NCBI GenBank assembly: GCA_035540515.1
Contig: DATLGM010000256.1
Span: forward strand, 1 to 11,616
DNA length: 11,616 bases
Reading direction: 5' to 3'
Source: WHTG01 sp035540515
GTDB taxonomy: Bacteria; Actinomycetota; Nitriliruptoria; Euzebyales; Egibacteraceae
In this document: piece by piece, positions 1 to 5,515 of the stretch
Layout: each line of letters begins with the position of its first letter
How positions within the stretch are numbered: position 1 is the first letter of the stretch
Program-made: the position numbers and the translations under genes
Notes under the pieces: model-generated
The model's database searches: none
What the model saw: only the letters and a program-made list of their open reading frames with translations
Told to the model about the DNA's origin: nothing

Positions 1-2
1 CG

Positions 3-104
3 CTCACGCGCGGCATCCGCAGCGGCCACCGACACCTCGAGCGCTACGACCGCCGCGCGCGCCGCGAGGCCCGCCGCGCCCCCCGCAAACCGGTCGGGCG
101 CTGA
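3..104 (+). CDS. C-terminal end of an unknown, very basic protein (partial)
   Basis: The window opens inside a plus-strand gene that ends at a TGA at 102-104. The 33 visible residues are dominated by arginine (for example RRARREARRAPRKPVGR at the end), with no recognisable motif. This frame was chosen over the other two because nearly every codon ends in G or C, as in the real genes nearby. A basic tail of this kind is common at the C-terminus of membrane or nucleic-acid-binding proteins, but nothing here decides the function. It lies 54 bases upstream of purC. It does not look like the C-terminus of PurD or PurB, the genes often found next to purC. Confidence 0.5.
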   Translation, partial: LTRGIRSGHRHLERYDRRARREARRAPRKPVGR

Positions 105-113
105 CGGCTCGCA

Positions 114-129
114 GGCTCCCCCCGGAGCC
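114..129. repeat. Perfect inverted repeat between the upstream gene and purC
   Basis: GGCTCC and GGAGCC (114-119 and 124-129) are perfect complements around a CCCC loop. The repeat sits just after the stop of the upstream gene and covers the place where the -35 element of the purC promoter would fall. It could be the remnant of a terminator (no T-run follows on either strand) or an operator. Neither role can be shown from sequence. Confidence 0.35.
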
Positions 130-145
130 CCCGCGCCGGAGCACG

Positions 146-158
146 TAGCCTGCGCGGC
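146..158 (+). promoter_or_regulatory. Leaderless promoter of purC (-10 box)
   Basis: TAGCCT at 146-151 fits the actinobacterial -10 pattern TAnnnT and is followed by exactly 7 bases before the A of the purC ATG. That spacing places the transcription start on the ATG itself. No Shine-Dalgarno sequence is present upstream of this ATG, in agreement with a leaderless mRNA. No convincing -35 element is seen. The same arrangement precedes purQ and purL. Confidence 0.6.
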
Positions 159-1058
159 ATGATCGATCTGTCTGGCGTGGAGGGGCTGCAGCGACTGGGC
201 TCCGGCAAGGTCCGCGAGCTGTACGCCGTCGACGACGACACGCTGCTGCTCGTCGCCTCCGACCGGATCTCGGCGTTCGATGTCGTGCTGCCGACGGTCA
301 TCCCGGACAAGGGCCGGGTCCTGACGGCGATGACGGCGTTCTGGCTCGATCACCTGGCGGGCACGGTCGCCGACCACCGGATCACGACCGACGTCGATGA
401 GTTCCCGCCGGCGCTGCGCCCGCACGCCGAGGCGCTTCGGGGACGGTCGATGCTGTGCCGGCGCGCTCAGGTCCTCCCGGTCGAGTGCGTGGCTCGCGGC
501 TACCTGGCCGGGTCCGGTTGGAAGGAGTACCGCCGGCACCAGACCGTGTGCGGCATCGAGCTGCCCGCCGGCCTCCGCCAGTGTGCCCAGCTGCCGGAGC
601 CGATCTTCACGCCGGCGACCAAGGCCGAGCTCGGCGCGCACGACGAGAACATCAGCTTCGAGCGGATGGGCGAGATCGTCGGTGACGAGCTGGCGAAGCG
701 GCTGCGCGACATCACCCTGACGCTGTACTCGGTCGCCGCCGAGCACGCTCGCAGCCGCGGGATCATCCTGGCGGACACGAAGTTCGAGTTCGGCATGATC
801 GGCGACGAGCTGCTGCTCATCGACGAGGTGTTGACCCCCGACTCGTCGCGGTTCTGGCCCGCCGACGCGTACAAGGTCGGGCGCAGCCAGCCGTCGTTCG
901 ACAAGCAGTTCGTCCGCGACTGGCTGCAGACGCTGGACTGGCCCAAGACCGACCCCGGGCCGGAGCTGCCACCGCAGATCGTCGCCGGCACCCGGCGACG
1001 CTACGTTGATGCCTACGAGCGGCTGTCGGGCCGCCCCTTCGACCAGTGGAACGGCTGA
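159..1058 (+). CDS. purC: Phosphoribosylaminoimidazole-succinocarboxamide synthase (SAICAR synthetase)
   Basis: PurC joins CAIR and aspartate with ATP to give SAICAR, a cytoplasmic step of de novo purine synthesis. The 299-residue product has the expected family motifs in order: GSGKVRELY at 14-22 and SDRISAFD at 34-41 in the ATP-binding N-lobe, ECVARGYLAGSGWKEY at 109-124, FTPATKAELGAHDENIS at 150-166, LADTKFEFG at 204-212 and IDEVLTPDSSRFWP at 221-234. The length fits the longer form of the enzyme (about 300 residues) rather than the 235-240 residue form of Bacillus. The ATG is supported by the -10 box 7 bases upstream and by the N-terminal alignment of the GKVRELY motif. One base separates its TGA from the purS ATG, so the two are almost certainly co-transcribed and translationally coupled. 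Confidence 0.97.
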   Translation: MIDLSGVEGLQRLGSGKVRELYAVDDDTLLLVASDRISAFDVVLPTVIPDKGRVLTAMTAFWLDHLAGTVADHRITTDVDEFPPALRPHAEALRGRSMLCRRAQVLPVECVARGYLAGSGWKEYRRHQTVCGIELPAGLRQCAQLPEPIFTPATKAELGAHDENISFERMGEIVGDELAKRLRDITLTLYSVAAEHARSRGIILADTKFEFGMIGDELLLIDEVLTPDSSRFWPADAYKVGRSQPSFDKQFVRDWLQTLDWPKTDPGPELPPQIVAGTRRRYVDAYERLSGRPFDQWNG

Positions 1059-1059
1059 G

Positions 1060-1320
1060 ATGCCACGCGTGCACATCGACGTGATGCTCAAAGACGAAAT
1101 CCTCGACCCGCAGGGTCAGGCGGTGGAGCGGGCGCTGCCCTCGCTGGGGTTCACGGGTGTCGCGCAGGTCCGGATCGGCAAGCACATCGTGGTCGACGTC
1201 GAGGACAGCGACGACCTGGACGCCAAGATCGTCGAGATGGCCGACAAGCTGCTCGCCAACCCGGTCATCGAGCGGTTCACCTACCGCATTGACGACGCCA
1301 CCCCGGCCGCCGACGGGTAG
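1060..1320 (+). CDS. purS: Phosphoribosylformylglycinamidine synthase subunit PurS
   Basis: PurS is the small structural subunit of the three-part FGAM synthase; it brings the glutaminase PurQ and the synthase PurL together so that ammonia passes between them. The 86-residue product is of normal PurS length and shows the family pattern: an initial strand (RVHIDVMLKDEILDPQGQAV, residues 3-22), a central G-F-x-G-V-x-x-V-R-I-G-K run at 30-41 and an ERFTYRID ending at 71-78. The ATG at 1060 leaves PRVHIDVMLK as the N-terminus, as expected. A weak GGA ribosome site lies within the end of purC, so translation is probably coupled. PurL, its partner, is 6.2 kb away in this window. Confidence 0.95.
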   Translation: MPRVHIDVMLKDEILDPQGQAVERALPSLGFTGVAQVRIGKHIVVDVEDSDDLDAKIVEMADKLLANPVIERFTYRIDDATPAADG

Positions 1321-2046
1321 GTGCCACCGCCGACCAACCCGCGGGACCCGTGGCGCAAGGCCCCCGTCGGGGAGCTGCAGGAGCAGCTGCTGCCGCGGTG
1401 GTTCGTCATCTTGTGCCTGGTGATGGTGCCGGCGGCGATCGCGGCGGTCATCGCCGGCTTCGTGGTGTTCAGCCCCGCCGAGGTGCCGGTCGCGGCCCGG
1501 CGTCCGCCGCCGGCTGACGGGCTGACCAACGACGTCGGCGAGTACCAGATCGGGTCCACCACCCCCGAGGCGTACACCGAGACGTGTCCGATGCTGGCCG
1601 GTATCCACATCGCCGGCGAGTCCGCCGACCTGCAGGCGCTGCGCACCGGCCTGGCGCGCCTGTGCAACGTCACGCTGCCCGACGACGTCGCCGACCGGCT
1701 GTCGCGGTTCGCGTCTGCCGGCGGCGTGGTGCGGTTCGCGCAGTTCCAGCAGACCGGCGTCGACTCGACCGCACTGCTCGACGCCGAGCCGCCACTGATC
1801 CTGCTCAACGCCCGGCTGCAGCGCGGCGATCCCCGGTGGATTGCCCCCGCCGTGGCCCACGACGTCACCTTCCTCGACGTCGACCCCGCCACCGCCGAGG
1901 GTGCACTGACCGCCCGTGGCGTCGAGCACCTGGTGTGCCAGCGGGCGCTGGGCGATGCCCGCAGCAGCCGCGGCTGCGAGGACGCCGCCGCCCTGCTCGC
2001 CCTGCCCGATCCCGTCGGCGCGCTGCGCGGCGCCGGCTTCCGGTAG
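1321..2046 (+). CDS. Unknown single-pass membrane protein with a cysteine-containing outer domain
   Basis: I do not recognise this 241-residue protein. It begins at a GTG directly after the purS stop, so it is read in the same transcript, probably by coupling. A short cytoplasmic N-terminus (1-25) is followed by one membrane helix at about 26-50, a proline-rich spacer (52-66) and an outer domain. That domain has four cysteines (89, 115, 206, 219) that could form two disulfides. Residues 158-182 (PLILLNARLQRGDPRWIAPAVAH) resemble the stretch leading into the active helix of some actinobacterial zinc metallopeptidase-like proteins, but the expected HExxH is HDVTF (180-184). If related, it would be a catalytically dead member. 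This likeness is an inference from pattern only. Its place between purS and purQ is unusual, because those genes normally adjoin. Confidence 0.85.
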   Translation: MPPPTNPRDPWRKAPVGELQEQLLPRWFVILCLVMVPAAIAAVIAGFVVFSPAEVPVAARRPPPADGLTNDVGEYQIGSTTPEAYTETCPMLAGIHIAGESADLQALRTGLARLCNVTLPDDVADRLSRFASAGGVVRFAQFQQTGVDSTALLDAEPPLILLNARLQRGDPRWIAPAVAHDVTFLDVDPATAEGALTARGVEHLVCQRALGDARSSRGCEDAAALLALPDPVGALRGAGFR

Positions 2047-2069
2047 TCGGGCGTGTCCGGGCCGGCGGG

Positions 2070-2082
2070 TACCTTGGGCGCC
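2070..2082 (+). promoter_or_regulatory. Leaderless promoter of purQ (-10 box)
   Basis: TACCTT at 2070-2075 matches TAnnnT and is separated by exactly 7 bases from the ATG at 2083. This supports that ATG over the in-frame GTG at 2053, which would add ten residues not found in the PurQ family. It also suggests that purQ can be transcribed independently of purCS. No clear -35 element is visible. Confidence 0.55.
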
Positions 2083-2763
2083 ATGCGGATCGGAGTGGTG
2101 ACCTTCCCGGGCTCTTGTGACGACCGGGACGCCCGTGGCGCGGTGCAGCTGGTCGGCGCCGAGCCGGCGACGCTGTGGCACGGCGACGCGGACCTGCGCG
2201 GCGTCGACGGAGTGATCCTGCCCGGCGGGTTCAGCTACGGCGACTACCTGCGCTGCGGCGCGGTCGCGCGGTTCTCACCGGTGATGGACGCGATTCGCTC
2301 GTTCGCGGCCGACGGCGGTCCGGTGCTGGGGATCTGCAACGGCTTCCAGGTGCTGTGCGAGGCGCATCTGCTGCCCGGTGCGCTGACCCGCAACGCCGGT
2401 CTGCGCTTCGTGCACCGCATCCAGCACATCCGCGTCGAGGGCCGCTCGGCGTGGACGGCCGGCATCGAGCCCGGTGAGGTGCTGCAGATCCCGATCAAGA
2501 ACGGCGAGGGCCGTTACGTCCACGACGACCCCGACGCCCTGTTCGCCGCCGGCCAGGTGCTGGCAACGTACTGCGACGCCGAGGGCAACGTCGTGCCCGA
2601 CGCCGATCCCAACGGCAGCGTCCGTCAGATCGCCGGCGTGACCAACGCCGAGGGCAACGTCGCGGGCCTCATGCCCCACCCCGAGCACGCCGTCGACCCG
2701 CTGCTGGGCCCCACGGACGGCGCGCGGATCATCGGCGCGGTGCTGCAGCGCGTCACCGCCTGA
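2083..2763 (+). CDS. purQ: Phosphoribosylformylglycinamidine synthase subunit PurQ (glutaminase)
   Basis: PurQ is the class I glutamine amidotransferase that supplies ammonia to PurL for the conversion of FGAR to FGAM. The 226-residue product starts with the family's usual MRIGVVTFPGSC, contains the oxyanion-side GGFSYGDYLRCGA at 49-61, the nucleophile elbow GICNGFQVL with Cys85, and MPHPEH at 197-202. His199 and Glu201 complete the Cys-His-Glu triad. The IPIKNGEGRY segment at 136-145 is also typical. Length is normal and no active residue is missing. It follows the unknown membrane protein gene by 36 bases. The next gene on this strand, a cupredoxin protein, is 142 bases away and has its own ribosome site. 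Confidence 0.96.
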   Translation: MRIGVVTFPGSCDDRDARGAVQLVGAEPATLWHGDADLRGVDGVILPGGFSYGDYLRCGAVARFSPVMDAIRSFAADGGPVLGICNGFQVLCEAHLLPGALTRNAGLRFVHRIQHIRVEGRSAWTAGIEPGEVLQIPIKNGEGRYVHDDPDALFAAGQVLATYCDAEGNVVPDADPNGSVRQIAGVTNAEGNVAGLMPHPEHAVDPLLGPTDGARIIGAVLQRVTA

Positions 2764-2905
2764 CCGCTTTCGCCCCGCGCACCCTTTTCGCACGAAAATT
2801 TCCCGCGAATTCGTCACGTTTCCGTGACGCCGAGGGTGGATCATCCGAACGGTCGCAGGCGCCGCCGAGAGCGCCCGCATCGCGAACAACCCGCGGGAGG
2901 GAACC
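2764..2905 (+). promoter_or_regulatory. Intergenic control region with AT-richer palindromes upstream of the cupredoxin gene
   Basis: This gap is noticeably richer in A and T than its surroundings over 2785-2822. It holds three dyads: TTTTCG and CGAAAA (2785-2790, 2793-2798) around CA; the 8-base palindrome CGAATTCG at 2806-2813; and CGTCACG with CGTGACG (2812-2818, 2823-2829) around TTTC. The last could form a 7-bp hairpin and might end the purQ transcript, although no T-run follows. Alternatively the dyads are operator sites for the gene that begins at 2906. I could not assign a confident -35/-10 pair. A strong Shine-Dalgarno GGGAGGGAA lies at 2895-2903, directly before the ATG. Confidence 0.5.
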
Positions 2906-3727
2906 ATGGCTTCAACCGTTGCTGCGCCCACTCCGGCCATCGGTGGTCACACCCATGCCAAGTGGACGCCTGTTGCCGCGTTCGGAATGCTGCTCATGGC
3001 TGCCGGCATGGCCCTGTGGATCGTCGGGGGGCTCATCGCGGGGCAGTCCGTCGGCGGTGACTTCGCCTTCCTGTTCATCGGCGTCGGTGCCCCGCTGGTC
3101 GGCGCGGCCCTGACGTGGCGCGCCGGCACCGTCGGCAAGATCCTTGGGGTGCTCCTGGCTGCCGCAACGCTGTTCGTGATGTTCTGGGTGGCCTTCAGCC
3201 TCGGTGCCCCCAACGCGTTCGTCGAGTTCAGTGGCGCCGTGATGTTCGTGATGGGCGGCCTGACCGCCGTGGGCTACGGGGTCGGCTCGATCGTCCACCG
3301 CAAGGACCTGTTCGCCACAGCGACGCGTGGTGAGACCAGGGCACGGGTGATCATGGTTGGGATCGCGATCGTCGCGATGCTCGTGTCGGGGGTGTTGAAC
3401 TTCACCGGCCGCACGTCGGTCGACGCGGCGGCAGCCGGCGGCGCCACACCGATCGCCATGGCGAACTTCGAGTTCTCTCCCGCAACGCTGAGCGCGACGG
3501 CCGGTGAGCCCACCACCATCGTCATGCACAACAGCGACGCGTTCACCCACGACTTCGTCATCGAGGCGCTCGGGGTGAACTCGGGGTTGATGTCGCCGGG
3601 CAGCCAGCAGCTGATCGAGATCACGGCCGCCGAGCCTGGCGAATACCTGTTCCGCTGCACCCTGCACTCCGGCGCCGCCGACACCCCTGAGGAAGCGGGG
3701 ATGGCCGGCATGCTCGTCGTCGAATAG
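2906..3727 (+). CDS. Multi-pass membrane protein with a C-terminal type-1 copper (cupredoxin) domain
   Basis: The 273-residue protein has about five membrane helices (roughly 22-45, 52-70, 76-98, 107-127 and 147-165), then a cupredoxin-like domain from about 180 to the end. The candidate copper ligands are all visible: His215 in FTHDF, Cys251 and His254 in FRCTLH, and Met266 in EAGMAGM, which is the His-Cys-His-Met set of plastocyanin-type blue copper sites. A single cysteine rules out a binuclear CuA centre. A fifth helix that ends shortly before the domain would place it on the outer face if the N-terminus is outside. It may carry electrons at the membrane or bind copper; the partner is not in the window. 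The start is fixed by the strong ribosome site GGGAGGGAA ending two bases upstream. It has its own leader, unlike the purine genes. Confidence 0.88.
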   Translation: MASTVAAPTPAIGGHTHAKWTPVAAFGMLLMAAGMALWIVGGLIAGQSVGGDFAFLFIGVGAPLVGAALTWRAGTVGKILGVLLAAATLFVMFWVAFSLGAPNAFVEFSGAVMFVMGGLTAVGYGVGSIVHRKDLFATATRGETRARVIMVGIAIVAMLVSGVLNFTGRTSVDAAAAGGATPIAMANFEFSPATLSATAGEPTTIVMHNSDAFTHDFVIEALGVNSGLMSPGSQQLIEITAAEPGEYLFRCTLHSGAADTPEEAGMAGMLVVE

Positions 3728-3730
3728 GGG

Positions 3731-3761
3731 GCCGGACGGGGGTCGCGGCGCCTCCGTCGGC
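3731..3761. terminator. GC-rich hairpin between convergent genes, possible two-way terminator
   Basis: GCCGGACGGGGG (3731-3742) pairs with CCTCCGTCGGC (3751-3761) through an 8-base loop, with one bulged G and one G-T pair. It fills most of the gap between the cupredoxin gene and the converging ABC gene, and its right arm overlaps the last base of the ABC stop codon. There is no T-run on either side, so it is not a classical intrinsic terminator, although such U-less hairpins are often found at gene ends in high-GC actinobacteria. Confidence 0.45.
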
Positions 3762-5515
3762 TACGCGGGGTCCGGCACGCCGACCGGGTGAACGGTCACG
3801 ACGCCGTCGTGCACCTCGACCACCTGGTCGGCGTGCTCCAGTGCGCCGGCCCGGTGGGACACGACCAGCACCGTCGGCCGGTGTGCACCCTCGCGGGCGT
3901 CCAGCAACCGTTGCCACAGCTGCTGCTCGGTCGCGGCGTCCAGCGCGCTCGACAAGTCGTCGAGCACCAGGAACGCCGCGTCGGCGGCCAGGGCCCGCGC
4001 CGCGGCGGCGCGCTGCAGCTGACCGCCCGATAGCCGCACGCCGCGCGGCCCGACGACCGTGGCGACCCCGTCGGGCATCTCCGCCACGTCAGCGTCGAAC
4101 GCCGCCGCGCGCAGCGCCGCGGCAAGGACACCGTCGGACGTCTGCCGACCCAGCAGCAGGTTGTCGCGCAGCGTCGCACTGAACAGCCGCGGCACCTGCG
4201 GCACGTAGGCCGCTCGAGGAGGCACGAAGTGCGCCGCGAGGTCAGTGACGGGCTCGCCGTCCCACGTCACCGTGCCCTCGACTTCGCCGGCGAGGCCGAG
4301 CAGCCCGCGCAGCAGCGTCGACTTGCCGGCGCCGACCGGTCCGCGCACGACGGTGAACGACCCAGCCGGCAGGTCGAGGTCCACACCGTGCACGCCGCCT
4401 CCGCCGGGGTGGCGGACACCGAAGCCGCGCAGCGTGATGGCCGGAGGCGCAGGGGTTGCGGCGCGCGGCAGCGTCGGCGGGGTGTAGGGGCGGTCCAGGT
4501 GCAGCGGCCGCGGTCGCACGGCCTGGGTCTCGTCGTCGCCGGGCAGCAGGCGTGCCATGCGGCGCACCGCGACCTGGGCATGGCGGTGCCGGGTCAGCAC
4601 CAGACCGGCCCAGCGAGGCAGGCCGGCCAACCACGACAGGTAGCTGGTGAACAACGCGAGGTCGCCGACGGTGAACTCGCCGGCGCGCATCTGCCCCGCG
4701 ACGAGCAACAGCACCAGACCGATGGTCACGTCCACCGTGGAGGAGTTGAACGCCTCCAGCACCTGCTCGAGCACCTTGTCCCGCAGCGAGGTGCGCAGCC
4801 GTGCGGCGTTGAGCTCGCGCAGCCTGCGTACGGCGCGATCCTCGGCGCCGGCCACCTTCACGGCCAAGACCGCACTGAACAGATCGCCCAGCAGCCCGGT
4901 GACGCGGGCGGTCGCTTGCCGGTCGGCCAGCCGGACCCGTCGCAGGCGCTCGGCGAGCACGCGGGTCACGACGAACACGGCGACCAACGGCAGCGCGACC
5001 ACCAGTGTCAGGGCAAGGTCGACGCGAGCCATCACGACCAACGCCACCGTGGCGAAGCCGAGCGTGCCGGTCAGGTCCACCCAGCCGTCGACGTACTCGA
5101 TGACGTCCTGCACGTCGTCGCGGAACACGGCGATGGACGCACCGGCGCCCTGCACCGGCCGCCCAGCACCCTCGCCACCGCTGGCCAGCTGGGCGCGCAG
5201 CAGGTTGGTCCGCAACAGCGCCTGCATGCGTGCCCACCAGCGCGCCCAGACCAGGAAGGCGCTGAAGAACACACCCAGGCGCCCCGCCTCCACCGCGACC
5301 AGCAGCGCGATCGCGGTGGGGAAGGTCAGTCCGGCGGCGGCGTCGCCGGTGACCGCGTCGAACGCCGCCTGCAGCAGCAGGCCGATCAGCGCCGGCGCGG
5401 CCCACCACGCCGCCCAGATGGCAGCGCCCAGCAGGTAGCGGCGCAGGTCGGCGCGGACCAGACCGACGCCGACGCGGGTGGCGCGGCCGTTGTGGTGAAC
5501 CGGTGCGGCGGTCAT
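3761..5515 (-). CDS. ABC exporter half-transporter with a degenerate ATP site (partner B)
   Basis: The 584-residue protein is a fused permease and ATPase of the exporter class: a membrane domain of about six helices (about 25-310), then an ATPase domain (about 358-575). Walker A is GPVGAGKST at 392-400, the Q-loop glutamine is 440, the signature is a perfect LSGGQ at 495-499 and the switch histidine is 554. The catalytic Walker B glutamate is replaced by aspartate (LDD, Asp519-Asp520), and the usual A-loop tyrosine position reads His369. These are the marks of the non-hydrolysing member of heterodimeric exporters such as TAP1 or TM287. Its ATG overlaps the TGA of the upstream half-transporter in an ATGA, so both are made together as one exporter. 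The substrate is not evident; drugs, lipids or peptides are all possible. It ends head-on against the cupredoxin gene. Confidence 0.93.
   Translation of the reverse strand: MTAAPVHHNGRATRVGVGLVRADLRRYLLGAAIWAAWWAAPALIGLLLQAAFDAVTGDAAAGLTFPTAIALLVAVEAGRLGVFFSAFLVWARWWARMQALLRTNLLRAQLASGGEGAGRPVQGAGASIAVFRDDVQDVIEYVDGWVDLTGTLGFATVALVVMARVDLALTLVVALPLVAVFVVTRVLAERLRRVRLADRQATARVTGLLGDLFSAVLAVKVAGAEDRAVRRLRELNAARLRTSLRDKVLEQVLEAFNSSTVDVTIGLVLLLVAGQMRAGEFTVGDLALFTSYLSWLAGLPRWAGLVLTRHRHAQVAVRRMARLLPGDDETQAVRPRPLHLDRPYTPPTLPRAATPAPPAITLRGFGVRHPGGGGVHGVDLDLPAGSFTVVRGPVGAGKSTLLRGLLGLAGEVEGTVTWDGEPVTDLAAHFVPPRAAYVPQVPRLFSATLRDNLLLGRQTSDGVLAAALRAAAFDADVAEMPDGVATVVGPRGVRLSGGQLQRAAAARALAADAAFLVLDDLSSALDAATEQQLWQRLLDAREGAHRPTVLVVSHRAGALEHADQVVEVHDGVVTVHPVGVPDPA

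Noticed and set aside
817..2181. A 454-codon minus-strand open frame across purC, purS, the membrane protein and purQ
   Set aside because: It opposes four well-supported plus-strand genes, and its product is arginine-, glycine- and histidine-rich without motifs.
2906..3727. Cytochrome oxidase subunit II or nitrous oxide reductase-like CuA protein
   Set aside because: CuA needs two cysteines in a CxxxC motif. This domain has a single cysteine and the type-1 copper ligand set.
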